This document shows positions 23,561 to 35,190 of a stretch of 64,000 nt of DNA, one piece after another. The stretch's first letter is position 1, and every line of letters starts with the position of its first letter. A program made the translations under genes and the position numbers. The stretch is taken from the NCBI GenBank assembly GCA_012845835.1, contig JABAKD010000002.1:4480001-4544000 (forward strand), written 5' to 3'. Source of the DNA: Undaria pinnatifida. Lineage: Eukaryota > Sar > Phaeophyceae > Laminariales > Alariaceae. The notes below the pieces were generated by a model. It had not been told where the DNA came from, made no database searches, and worked only from the letters and a program-made list of their open reading frames with translations.

Positions 23561-24801
23561 CTGATGCGACCGTTGCCTCGACAGAGGCTGCGGCTGTTGC
23601 TGCGACGGCGACTGCTGCTGTTGCTGTGACGGTGGCTGCTGCTGTTGCTTTGGCGGTGGCTGCTACGACCACCTGCAGCTGCCGCTGCTTCTCTGTCTGC
23701 TGCCGACACGCCCAGTGCCGCCGTTGAGGCTGCTGCTGCGTCGATGGCTGCTTCTGTCGCTACAACCACTTCTTCTGCTGCTTCAGCGGCGGTGGCTGCT
23801 GGTGCTGCGGCTGCTGTGACGATGATTGGAGGAGCGATCCCTGCCGCTGCGGTTGCCGCTGCTGTGACGGGTGATGCTGTCGGGACGGCGGTTAATGCGG
23901 CGACGACGTACGATGTATCGGCGGCCGCTTCCACGACGGCGACTGCGGCGGTGAGTGATGACTTGACCCCCACAAACGTGGCTAAGGTCGGGGTAGTCAC
24001 GGGGGCGCCGGTTGGCGCAGAGCAGTCATCGGGGTGTCGAAGCAAATTGGACGCCCGCAGCGGCAACGATGGCGACCACAGAACCAACGGCTGCGACGAC
24101 AACAACAGAAAGAACAACGGAGGTGCCATCACCAGCAACCGCATCATCGAAAACAACAAGAGCAGCAGTAGCAGCGCAGAGAACATGAGCAGCGGCAGCG
24201 TCAGCCAGTGCAACGAGTCGGGTAGCACTGCGGCGGTGGCGGCTGCTGATGCCACAACTGCTGCTGCGACAGCTTCTGCTGCTGTTGCTGCTACGACAGC
24301 TTCTTCTGTTGCCGCGCCTCCGGCGACTGCTGGCGTGGTGGTTGCTGTAACCATGGGTGGCACGACGCCTGCGGCTGATGTTGCTGCTGCTACGATGGCT
24401 GCTTCGCTGCTGCCCCTTGGGTGGCTGCGGGCGCGGTGGCTGCTGTGGCCGTGATTGACGCGAAACCTGCTGTTGTTGCTGCGGCTGATGCTGCTGCTGC
24501 GACGGTTGCTGCTGCTGACACGGAGGACCTGATCGGGGCGACTGCTGCGGTGGCGAATAACGCGTTGACGCGTGCTAATGTGACTGAGGTAGGGGGAACC
24601 GCTGGAGCGTCAGGAGGTGCGTAGCGGTCGTCCGGGTGTCCGAGAAAGTTGGCCGCCATCAGCAACGAGCATGATTGTGACACCACGAGCTACTGCGGTG
24701 ACATCATGAGCAACAGCCACCACAACAGTGATGATGTCAACAATGGCGTCGACAGAAAGCACGCCAGCGACAACAACAGCCGGAAGAACAGTGTGAGATA
24801 A
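23254..24801 (+). pseudogene. Terminal Ala/Asn-rich OTU tail, array 1
   Basis: Corresponds to the C-terminal half of the 57.66 kb gene: Ala/Thr repeats built on GCT/GCG codons, then VTGAPVGAEQSSGCRSKLD, an Asn/Ser-rich part, a second Ala-rich part, and a second, degraded version of the same motif (VTEVGGTAGASGGA, stop, RSSGCPRKLA). The reading frame is broken near 23.7, 24.45 and 24.62 kb. The long open minus-strand frame here reflects the GCN/AGC composition and is not called. Confidence 0.7.
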
Positions 24802-25510
24802 CATGTAGGCAGGCAGAAGCAGTATGTTGTTTGCCGAGACAAGGTATAAGTATACATAAGAGTATTGAGCGTGGCGCTCCTCAGACAGGTGCTACGGTAA
24901 GGGCAGCACTTTTAGGCTGTTTTGTTATTGTTTTTCTGAATGACGGGGGGGCGTATGGGTTTGTTTGTTCATCTGGTGTCGCCCTTTCGTTTCGCTCAAA
25001 AAAGGATGGAGAAACAGTTTTCGGGGCAGGTATGAACGCTGAGCCAGCTCTTCAAGCGTTGAGCCTAGCCCCAGGAACAAATTTATGCGCCTCCCCCGTA
25101 GCATGTATGATGTGTCCTCACGCAAGGAACCACAGAAACGCTGGTGCGTCCCCTGGGGCACCGAAACTTTAGCGTAAACACGGCCTATCTTACGGTTCGA
25201 CCACTCACTTCACACTGGCACCCTCGTGAGTCTGGGCAAAATTCGCTTGGAATTCGTACACGATAATTTTCGCAGTTTTGAGTCATAAACCCGACCAACC
25301 CACCGTGTGCTCAATTATTCAACCCTCTTGCAGGTTCGAACAACACTACTAGTATTCCAGATATGGACCCAAAAAGCGGTGTCTGGGCAGAGCTTCAAGA
25401 GTTCTTCAAGCCCGGAGCCCCACGAACAGACTATGCGCCCCACCGGGAAAGTTGTACATGCCTCCCCCCTAACCTGGTACCGTGGGATTACTCAATACAG
25501 GATGCCTGAT
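24802..25510 (+). repeat. Linker module, copy 1
   Basis: Shared with 33.46-34.15 kb and, in longer form, 46.03-47.59 kb. Begins TTGCCGAGACAAGGTATAAG, then GAGTATTGAGCGTGG, CTCCTCAGACAGGTGCTACGG and a GAATGACGGGG motif. Contains a candidate short intron (see the exon entry) and leads directly into the next 5' module. Confidence 0.8.
25334..25507 (+). CDS. Candidate internal exon in linker module
   Basis: Follows a clean acceptor (CTCTTGCAG ending at 25333). The matching donor CTC|GTGAGT at 25226 gives a 108-nt intron. The frame reads GSNNTTSIPDMDPKSGVWAE and continues ELQEFFKPGAP to a TGA near 25507. The copy at 34.0 kb keeps GSNNTTSSPDMDQKSGVWAE but stops early, and the copy at 47.45 kb is shifted. 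I do not recognise the product. It may be a relic of a host gene duplicated along with the array. Confidence 0.35.
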
Positions 25511-26996
25511 ATCCCTCTATAGTGCCGTGTGCCAGCTATTAATAGTGCGCCCGTGAAATCGTTTGGCACAGATGGCAGCAACCAGTAGGGGAAGTATGTA
25601 GCGTGGTGCCGGTTTGCCGCTGTAGTGCCGGTATTTCCGGCCAGCACATACCGGCACTATAGAGGGACCAGAACCACTGACCACTACCGCAAGAAACGCC
25701 TCCTCACCCAAACCAAGAGGCGTAACCTTGGTCAGAATTTCTGCTTTAAGCAGTGGTGTTTTGTATTCCCTAAGTACTGACTGCTCGATGCAAATAGTCG
25801 TCTCGGGCACAAACCGAATCGACAAACGTTGATCGTTTGTTTTCCTCGCCTTTCTTGCGGTGAGTACAGGGCAAGATACCTGACAAGAAACAAGGTGCTA
25901 AGAAAGGCAGGCTGATCTTGACAGGAATATATTAAACGAGGGAGACGATATTGCTGAAGTTAGTGTAGAACGCACCCTTTCCCGAATAAGAAACCGGGCC
26001 TGGGTCAATATTTTTTCAATTTTCTAATTTAGTGTCCTTTGCTGTTTGCTCCCCGCTTGTCGCGCTGATCTCGGTTACAAACTGAATCGACAAACATTGA
26101 CGCTGACCAATTCTTCTCACAAAAACCTCATACAGTGAGGGGTAAGGAATTCTGGAAGGACTTTCCATGGCCGATGTTACCATCCCATTCGTCGCCGCTC
26201 CCAGTATCACGATGCTCAATTTGTTGCTGTTCGTCGTAACGCTGGTCGGGGTTTTCGTCCCGCGCACTCATCTCTCTTGATCGCTCTTTCACAAGTTGTT
26301 ATATACGTTACATCATTGGTTCTTTTCCCAACGCCGCCCCAAATAATTATCCTTGGCCAAATATTGTGAGTACCAGACGCCCGGTACGGCAAGGGCGCAC
26401 CTCGGTTTTATGAGCCCCCTCCCTCACTCGAGGAGATATTTAAATCTCTCCCAAACCAATCCGGGTATGGAGAAAAACTGAACATGCACCCCGAAGAACA
26501 AATCCCAATCCCATGGCCTAGGTACACAACGAAATATATCGCGAAACACCACCGGTTATCGATGTTGCGGGTAGCGTTCCTCGGAAGTGGACGGGAAGCC
26601 CCGTCAATCAGACATGTTTCGGCCGCAAAGGGCTATTCCCCATTATGCCAGACATCACCCCACGAAACCTAATCCGGAATTGTGTAGTCCACGTGCGACA
26701 AAGAGTGAAATACAACGCCAACATCACGTCATCCATTCGAGATCCATCTTTTTTCAAATATAATCTAAACACCTCAGCTGTGAGTTCGGTAATTCAGGGT
26801 CGAAACTCCGCTTAGCAAGGTGCGTGATACACCGGCCGCTCGTTGTTACATATGTATTATCGTTTGAACACGTATGATTCCTGTGGATGTTGTCAGGGTG
26901 AACATCAACAACGAAATGTTCTATACACGTGGGCCCCTTTGCCCAGCGTCGCCTTATCGCACGGGCCTGCGCTGGTCGTTTTGCAGGACGAACGCC
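25511..26996 (+). repeat. 5' module, copy B
   Basis: Full-length 5' module with hairpin (25623-25659), donor GTGAGT at 25860, acceptor ending at 26135, second donor at 26366, the CAGCTGTGAG element (26775-26830) and OTU acceptor TTTTGCAG ending at 26996. In frame with the hydrophobic leader of other copies it reads MLNLLLFVVTLVGVFVPRTH and then a stop. Confidence 0.7.
25623..25659. repeat. Perfect 11-bp hairpin in 5' module B
   Basis: TAGTGCCGGTA and TACCGGCACTA flank a 15-nt GC-rich loop. Equivalent hairpins are at 34287-34324 (mutated stem), 37830-37863, and expanded at 56.04-56.21 kb. It is an old foldback in the module. Confidence 0.75.
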
Positions 26997-28767
26997 ACAT
27001 CGACGAGGCAGGGAAGGTAGCGCTGAAAAAGTGCATAATCAGAGGAACGAAGAGGTCCCCAGTTGATGTACCAACCCCAAGCTAGTCATCCTCTACCTGC
27101 CTCTGGAAGAGCTCCCAATACGGCTGGCGATGGGTTTCTCAACGGCTGGGAGTGCTTCACCAGCATGACGGGAATTTCTTGGCGAACATTTTCACAACGA
27201 TGCCCAACCTTGTCGGGCACGCGCCAGTTCTGGGGTGCTTGGCTTTCCGGCACGAAGGTGAAACTAACCCGCGCGTCGTCGAAAAGTCTGCTCTCGCTAT
27301 TGGTGCTGCTCAAGCCAGGGTTCTTGTCGCCCTTTTGCGGTTTTGCGTGTCAGCGATGTGGAGTGTTTTATTGTGATGCCCCACGGTTTGGAGATCAGCC
27401 TGCAGCTCACCGAGCCAGCGTGTGTTCCGAGTAGCCACAAGTGCCAAATAGACACTAAGAGCACGAGGTCGGTTCGCATCATCTCTGAAATCTCTACCGC
27501 GATGCCGCCATCCGCAACGTGTCCGGTGTTGGAACACCATGCAATTGTCTCGTTGATGAAATGCCCACGCAGCACAACCCGGTGGAGGTCCTCGAAGTGG
27601 GCAGCGGCAAGAGACAGCGCGACGAGCTTAAATGGAAGCCAGTAACGGTTAGTGCCGTAGAAACTGCGGGCAGCAGAGCGCCAAAGGCAGTTCCCGTCGC
27701 CAAGAACATGTCGTCGGCGCTCTGCTACCTGCACGTTCGTTGGCACTGACCGCTGTGGGCGCCAATCTAAGCTCGTCGCGCTGTCTTTCGCCGCCACTCG
27801 CTTCGAGGACCTTCACCGGTTTGTGCTGCGCATGCATTTCGAAAACGAGATAATTGCACGGTATTGCGATACCGACCCCGCCGTGGTTGAGGGCATCGCG
27901 ACAGAGACTTCGGAGATGATGCGAATTGACCTCGTACTCTAAGCGTCTATTTCGCACCTGTGATCACTCGGAACACGCGCTGGCTCGGTGGCTGCAGCCG
28001 CATCGGCGAAGCGCGGAGCGTCACAGTGGGAAAGCTCCACCATTGCGACACGCAAAACCGGAAAAGGCGAGGCAGAATTCCTGGCTTGGGCAGCACCACG
28101 AACAAGGGACGACTCGTCAACAAGGACGCGCGGGCTAGCCACACCTTCGTGCCGCAGACCAAAGTGCCACAGACCTGGCGCGTGCCCGACAAGGCTGTTC
28201 TGGATTTTGAAACTGTTCACCAATATACTTCGGTCATGCTGGTGACGTGATCCTAGATGTCGAGAAACGCCGCTCGAGCCGTATTGCACGCTCTTTCGGA
28301 GATACATGATTATTCACTTGGAGTTGACTCATCACCTGGGCATCGGGTCGCTGCCGTACTCAACGCTCATGGTACATACGAACCTTTTCCGATGTACAGA
28401 TGCGATCCAGCGTTGTACACGCTCTATGACGTCCAAGACGAGCGGAAATACACGGGCGAGTTACGCCAGTGAGAAAAATGCTGGCGGAGCTGAGTCGTGC
28501 GCTTTGGGCGTGGAAGGAGGGTTGGCGCGGGCGGTGTTGTTGCCACCCACGCAGACAAAGGAATATCGGTTGGCCTGGGTGAGGATGGGGTAGGAGAGTC
28601 GGCGACGATGAACGAGAGCAAGGCTGTGTCGCCATCGGCAGCTGGTGCTGGCGATACTACGGCGGCCGCTGACGAGATGGTGGCTGATGATACGACGGCG
28701 GCCGCTGATGCGACCGTTTGTGCGACGGTGGCTGTCGCTCTTGCTGCAGTTTCCTCGTTTTTCGCGG
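26997..28767. pseudogene. OTU unit B0, inverted pair with long centre
   Basis: Best-preserved minus arm: one frame (27797 down to 27297) encodes LGDGNCLWRSAARSFYGTNR and runs about 130 residues further, to the TAKGRQEPW region, before shifting frame into 27313-27086. The plus arm (about 27745-28480) carries stops. The end of the Ala-rich part joins TTTTTCGCGGGAC, so the AG of the next acceptor is destroyed. Confidence 0.8.
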
Positions 28768-30534
28768 GACGAACGCCGCATCGACGAGGCAGGGACGTGG
28801 GCGATGAAGAAGTGCATGATTAGAGGGGCAAAGAGGCTCCCAGAGGATATACCAACCTCAATAGAGTCATCCTCCACCTTCGGAAGAGCGTCCAATACAG
28901 CTGACAATGGGTTTCTCAATGGCTGGGAGTGCTTCACCAGCATGACGAAAATGTCTCGCCGAACATTTTTCGCAGCCGTTTGCCGACGTTGCCAGCCACA
29001 CGCCAGGTCTGGGGAGCTCTGCTCTGGGGTACGAAGGCGTAACTAGCCCTCGCATCGTCGAAGAGTCTTCCCTCGCTATTGGTGCAGCCCAAGCCAGAGT
29101 TCTTGTCCCACCTTTTCCGGTTTCGCGTGTCGCATGGGTGGAGCATTTCCACTGTGACGCCCCACGCGTCGCAGATATGCCTGCAGCTCACCGAGCCAGG
29201 GTGTGTTCGAGTGGACACATGTGCGAAATGGACACCAAGAGCACAAGGTCTGTTCGCATCATCTCCGAAATCTCTCTCGCGATTCCGCCGACCACAACGT
29301 GTTCGGTGTCGGAATACCGTGCGATTATTCCGTTGTCGAAGTGCCCTCCCAGCACCAATCGGTGAAGGTCGGCGAAGTGTGCAGCGGCAAAAGCCAGCGC
29401 GACGAGTTTGAACTAAAGCCGAAGACGGTCAGCACCGAAGAAGCTGCGGAAAGAAGAGTGCCAAAGACATGTCATGTATTTTACGCTCTGCTTCCCGCAG
29501 TTTCTTCGGCACTGACCGCTGCTGGCTTCAGTTGAAGCTCGTCAAGCTGTCGTTCGCCGCTGCACACTTCGCGGACCTCCACCGATTTGTGCTGCGCGGG
29601 CATTTCGAAAACGAGATAATTGCACGGTATTCCGGTACCGACCACATTGTCGTTGGCATCATCGCGGTAGAGATATGAGAGATGATACGAACTGGCTTCG
29701 TACACTTGGCGTCTATTTTGCACCTGTGTCCATTTGGAACACACACTGGCTCCGTGGCTGCAGGCGCATCTGCGAAGCGCGGGGCGTCACAGTGAGAATG
29801 CTCCACCATTGCGACACGCAAAACCGGAAAAGGCGAGACAGGAACCCTGACTTGGGCAGCACCACCAGCAAGGGGAGATTCGTCAACGACGCGCGGGCTA
29901 GCCACACCTTCGTGCCGCAGACCAAAGCGCCACAGACCTGGCGCGTGCCGGACAAGGTTGGTCAGGATTGTGAAACCGTTCGCCAATATATTTCGGTCGT
30001 GCCGGTGAAGCGATCCCAGCCGTCGATAAACGCCGCTCGAGCCGTATTGTACGCTCTTCCGGAGGTGGATGATGACTCACTTGGAGTTGGCTCATCACCT
30101 GGGCATCGGTTCGCCGCGGTAGTCAACACGCATGGTACATACGAACCTTTTCCGATGTACAGATGCGCTCGAGCGTTGTACACGCCCTGTGGCGTCCAAG
30201 ACGAGCAGAAGTACACGGACGAGTTACGCCAGTGGACTGAGAGAAATGCTGGCGGAGCTGAGTCGTGCGCTTTGGGCGTGGTGGTAGGGGTTGGCGCGGG
30301 CGGTGTTGTTGCCACCCACGCAGACAAAGAACATCTGTTGGCCTGGGTGAGGATGGGGTAGGAGAGTCGGCGACGATGAACGAGAGCAAGGCTGTGTCGC
30401 CATCGGCAGCTGGTGCTGGCGATACTACGGCGGCCGCTGACGAGATGGTGGCTGATGATACGACGGCGGCCGCTGATGCGACCGTTGCTGCGACGGTGGC
30501 TGTCGCTCTTGCTGCAGTTTCCTCGTTTTTGCAG
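28768..30534. pseudogene. OTU unit B1
   Basis: Inverted pair with an intermediate centre near 29.43-29.52 kb: bases between the arms (GTGCCAAAGACATGTCATG) differ from both the long and the collapsed types. The plus arm retains CGG-TAT where array 1 has a stop, but keeps the ATA-TGA stop. Confidence 0.8.
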
Positions 30535-32220
30535 GACGAACGCCGCATCGACGAGGCAGGGACGTGGGCGATGAAGAAGTGCATGGTTAGAGGGGCAAAG
30601 AGGCTCCCAGAGGATATACCAACCTCAAGAGATTCATCCTCTACTTCCGGAAGAGCGTCCAATACAGCTGGCGAATAGTTTCTCAATGGCTGGGAGTGCT
30701 TCACCAGCATGACGGAAATGTCTTGGCGAACATTTTTCACAACGGTTGGCCGAGGTTTCCCGCCACACGCCAGGTCTGGGGAGCTTTGCTCTGGGGTACG
30801 AAGGTGTAACTAGCCCTCGCATCGTCAAAGAGTTTCCCCTCGCTATTGGTGCAGCCCAAGCCAGGGTTCTTGTCCCACCTTTTCCGGTTTCGCGTGTCGC
30901 ATGGGTGGAGCATTTCCACTGTGACGCCCCACGCTTCGCAGATATGCCTGCAGCTCACCGAGCCAGGGTGTGTTCGAGTGGACACATGTGCGAAATAGGC
31001 ACCAAGAGCACAAGGTCTGTTCGCATCACCTCCGAGATCTCTCTCACGATGCCGCCAACCACAACGTGTTCGGTGTCGGAATACCGTGCGATTATTCCGT
31101 TGTCGAAGTGCCCTCCCAGCACCAATTGGTGCAGGTCGACGAAGTGTGCAGCGGCGAAAGCCAGCGCGACGAGTTTAAGTTGAAGCCAGTAACGGTCAGT
31201 TCCGGAGCAACTGCGGGAAGTAGAGCGCTAAAGACTTTGGCGCTCTGCTTCCCGCAGTTTCTTTGGCACTGACCGTTGCTGGTTTCAGCTGAAGCTCGTC
31301 CAGCTGTCGTTTGCCGCTGCACACTTCGCGGACCTCCACCAATTTGTGCTGCGCGGGCATTTCGATAACAAGATAATTGCGCGGTATTCCGGTACCGACC
31401 ACGTTGTCGTTGGCATCATCGCGGCAGAGATATGGGGATGGTACGAACTGGCTTCGTACACTTGGCGTCTATTTTGCACCTGTGTCCATTTGGAACACAC
31501 GCTGGCTCGGTGAGCTGCAGGCGCATCTGCGGAGCGCGGGGCGTCTCAGTGAGAATGCTCCACCCATGCGACATGCAAAACCGCAGAAAGCGAGACAGGA
31601 ACCCTGGCCTGGGCAGCACCACCAACAAGGGGAGACTCGTCAACGACGCGCGGGCTAGCCACACCTTCGTGCCGCAGACCAAAGCGCCACAGACCTGGCA
31701 CGTGCCCGACAAGGTTGGTCAGGATTGTGAAACCGTTTGCCAATATATTTCGGCCGTGCTGGTGAAGCGATCCCAGCCGTCGATAAACCCCTCTCGAGCC
31801 GTATTGGGCGCGTTTTCAGAGGTGGATGATGATGATGACTCAGTTAGAGTTGACTCACCATCTGGGCATCGTTTGGCTGCGGTAGTCAACACGCATGGTA
31901 CAACCGAACCGTTTCCGATGTATAGATGCGCTCCAGCGTTGTACACACCCTGTGGGGTCCAAGACGAGCAGAAGTACACGGACGAGTTACGCCAGTGGAC
32001 TGAGAGAAATGCTGATGGACCTGAGTCGTGCGCTTTGGGCGTGGAGGGAGGGGTTGGCGCGGGCGGTGTTGTTGCCACCCACGCAGACGGAGGGCCTGGG
32101 GGAGGATGGGGTAGGAAAAACGGCGACGAAGGACGGCAAGGCTGTGTCGCCATCGGCAGCTGGTGCTGGTGTTACTACTTCGGCTGCTGACGAAATAGTG
32201 GCTGATGATACGACAGCGGC
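30535..32220. pseudogene. OTU unit B2
   Basis: Inverted pair, short centre at about 31.23 kb (GCGCTAAAGACTTTGGCGC). The plus arm lacks the usual TGA (ATA-TGG-GGA), but a 2-nt loss here shifts the frame. The long frame from 31432 reads through the OTU C-terminal half into the Ala-rich tail. Confidence 0.8.
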
Positions 32221-33463
32221 CGCTGATGCGACCGTTGCCTCAACAGTGGCTGCGGCTGTTGCTGCGACGGCGACTGCTGCTGTTGCTGTGGCGGTGGCTG
32301 CTGCTGTTGCTTCGGCGGTGGCTGCTACGACCACCTACATCTTCGGCTGCTTCTCTGTCTGCTGCCGACACGCCCAGTGCCGCCGTTGAGGCTGCTGCTT
32401 CTGTTGCTACAACCACTTCTTCTTCTGCTTCGCCGGCGGTGGCTGCTGGTGCGGCGACTGCTGGTGCGTCGACTGCTGGTGCGGCGGCTGCTGTGATGAT
32501 GGTTGGAGTGGCGATCCCTGCCGCTGCGGTCGCCGCTGCTGTGACGGGTGATGCTGTCGGGACGGCGGTTAATGCGGCGACGACGTACGGTGCATCGGCG
32601 GCCGCTTTCACGATGGCGACTGCGGCGGTGAGTAACGATATGACGCCCACGAACGTGGCTAAGGTCGGGGTAGTCGCGGGGGCGCCGGTTGGCGCAGAGC
32701 AGTCATTGGGGTGTCGAAGCAAATTGGACGCCAGCAGCGGCAACGATGGCGACCACAGCACCAACGGCTGCGATGACAACAACAGAAAGAGCAATGGAGG
32801 TGCCATCACCAGCAACCGCATAATCGAAAACAGCAAGAGCAGCAGCAGCGCAGAGAGCATCCGCAGCGGCAGCGTCAGCCAGTGCAACGAGTCGGATAGC
32901 ACTGCGGCGGTGGCGGCTGCTGATGCCACAACTGCTGCTGCGACAGCTTCTGCTGCTGTTGCTGCTACGACAGCTTCTTCTGTTGCCGCGCCTCCGGCGA
33001 CTGCTGGCGTGGTGGTTGCTGTAACCGTGGGTGGCACGACGCCCGCAGCTGCTGTTGCTGCTGCTACGATGGCTGCTCCAGCTGCTGGCCCTCGGTGGCT
33101 GCGGGCGCGGTGGCTGCTGTGGCCGTGATTGGCACGAAACCTGCGTTGCTGCGGCTGATGCTGCTGCTGCGACGGTTGCTGCTGCTGACACGGAGGACCT
33201 GAAGGACTGCTGCGGTGGCGAATAACGCGTCGACGCGTGCTAATGTGACTGAGGTAGGGGGAACCTCTGGGGCGTCAGGAGGTGCGACCGGTCGTCCGGG
33301 TGTTCGAGAAAGTTGGCCGCCATCAGCAACGAGCATGATTGTAACACCACGAGCTGCTGCGGTGACATCATGAGCAACAACAACCACAATGGTAATGATG
33401 TCAACAATGGCGTCGACAGAAAGCACGCCAGCGACAACAACAGCCGGAAGAACAGTGTGAGCT
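31895..33463 (+). pseudogene. Terminal Ala/Asn-rich OTU tail, array 2
   Basis: Same order as the array 1 tail, with an extra GAATAGAST-type repeat near 32.45 kb (GCGGCGACTGCTGGTGC copies). One frame is open at 32205-33128. The degraded second RSSGC-like block ends near 33463. Confidence 0.7.
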
Positions 33464-34150
33464 AACAGGTAGGCAGAAGCAGTATGTTGTTTGCCGAGAC
33501 AAGGTATAGGTATATATATAGAGTATTGAGCGTGGAGCTCCTCAGACAAGTGCTATGGTAAGGGCGGCACTTTTTTATTTGGCTGTTTTTTGTTTTTTTT
33601 TATGAATGACAGGGGGGCGCATGGGTTTGTTTGTTCATCGGGTGTCGCACTTTCATTTCGCTCAAAAAAGGATGAGAAAGAGTTTTTGGGGCAGGTATGT
33701 ACGTAGAGCCAGCTCCTCAAGCGTTGAGCCTAGCCCCATAAACAAATTTATGCACCTCCCCCGTAGCATGTATGATGTGTCCTCACGCAAGGAACCACAG
33801 AAACGCTGGTGCGTCCCCTGGGGCACCGAACCTTTAGCGTGAACACGGCCTATCTTACGGTTCGACCACTCACTTCACACTGGCACCCTCGTGAGTCTGG
33901 GCAAAATTTGCTTGGAATTCGTATGCGATAATTTTCGCAGTTTTGAGTCATAAACCCGACCAACCCACCGTGTGCTCAATTTTTCGCCGTCAACTCTCTT
34001 GCAGGTTCGAACAACACTACTAGTAGTCCAGATATGGACCAAAAAAGCGGTGTTTGGGCAGAGCTTAGAGAGTTCCTCAAGCGCGGAGGCCTATGAACAG
34101 ACTATGCGCCCCCCCGGGAAAGTTGTACATGCCTCTCCACCAACAAGGTA
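33464..34150 (+). repeat. Linker module, copy 2
   Basis: As copy 1. The GTGAGT donor is near 33889, the acceptor CTCTTGCAG ends near 34006 and the exon-like stretch stops after about 30 codons. Confidence 0.8.
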
Positions 34151-35190
34151 CCGTGGGACTACTCAATACAGGATGCCCGATATTATAGTGCCGTTTGCCA
34201 CCTATTAATAGTGCGCCCGTGAAATGGTTTGGCACAGATGGCAGAAACCAGTAGGGGAAGCATATAGAGTAGTGCCTCTTTCGCTGTAGTGCCGGCATTT
34301 CCGGCCAGCACATATTGGCACTATAGAGGGACCAGAACCACTGACCACTACCGCAAGAAACGCCTCCTCACCCAACCCAAGAGGCCTAACCATGGTCCGT
34401 ATTTCTGCTTTGAAGTCTTTGAAGTATAGTGTTTTGTATTGCCTAGGTATCGACCGCTTGATGCATTGGCCGTCTTGGGCACAAACCGAAGCGACAGACA
34501 CAGATCGTTCGTTTGCCTCGCCATTCTTGCGGCGAGTACAGGGCAGGATACCTGACAAGAAACAAGGTGCTAAGAAAGGCAGGCTGATCTTTACAGGAAT
34601 ATATTAAACCAGGGAGACGATATTGCTGAAGTTAGTGTAGAACGCACCCTTTCCCGAATAAGAAACCAGGCCTGGGTGAGTATAAGTTTCTAAAATGGTG
34701 TCCTTTGCTGTTTGCTCCCCGCTTGTCACGCTGATCTCGGATACAAACTGAAAAGACGAGCACTGACGCTGACCAGTTTTTCTTTTCACAGAACTCCCAT
34801 ACAGTGTGGGGTAAGGAACTGTGGAAGCACTTCCCGTGGCCGGTGCTACCATCCTAGTAGTCGCCGCTCCCAATATCACGATGCTTAGTTTGTTGTTGTT
34901 TGCCGTTACGCTGATCGGGGTTTTCGCCCCGCGCAGTCGTTCTCTTGATCGTTCTTTTAGCAAGTTGGTATACACGTTACATCATTGGTTCATTTCCAAA
35001 CGCCGCCCCACTTAATTCTCCTTGGCCAAATGTTGTGACTACCCGACACCCGGTACGGCAAGGGTGCACCATGTTTATGTGAACCCCCTTCCTCACTCGA
35101 GGAGATATTTCAATCTCACCCAAAAGAAAACGGATAACGAGAAAAACCGAGCATGCACCCCGAAGAGCAAATTCCACTTGCATGGTCTAG
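34151..35190 (+). repeat. 5' module, copy C, truncated
   Basis: Matches the other 5' modules until CCCGAAGAGCAAATTCC (about 35187), then diverges into the retroelement fragment, so no OTU array follows. The first donor is mutated (GCGGCGAGT instead of GCGGTGAGT). The leader frame reads MLSLLLFAVTLIGVFAPRSR. Confidence 0.75.

Larger units (their letters stand above)
6141..24801. repeat. OTU array 1: ten inverted units plus terminal Ala-rich tail
   Basis: Ten units begin at 6141, 7915, 9632, 11349, 13102, 14855, 16608, 18361, 20114 and 21869, each starting with the exon word GACGAACGCC after a CAG. Units 1 and 2 (7915, 9632) are 1717 bp; the next five are exactly 1753 bp and the following one about 1755. 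Neighbours such as 18361-20113 and 20114-21868 are almost identical. Every unit has the order exon start, minus-strand OTU arm, palindrome, plus-strand OTU arm, Ala-rich segment. The array closes with one full-length Ala/Asn-rich tail. Confidence 0.9.

Noticed and set aside
23221-24363. 380-codon minus-strand open frame, Ala/Leu/Ser-rich
   Set aside because: It is the antisense of the Ala-rich OTU tail. GCT/GCG codons read on the other strand as AGC/CGC, keeping it open. The same happens at 32.24-33.04 and 44.08-45.34 kb, with no independent conservation.
6141-24801. CRISPR-like or satellite array
   Set aside because: The units are about 1.75 kb, contain coding relics and have no short repeat-spacer pattern. 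This is a gene-derived tandem array.
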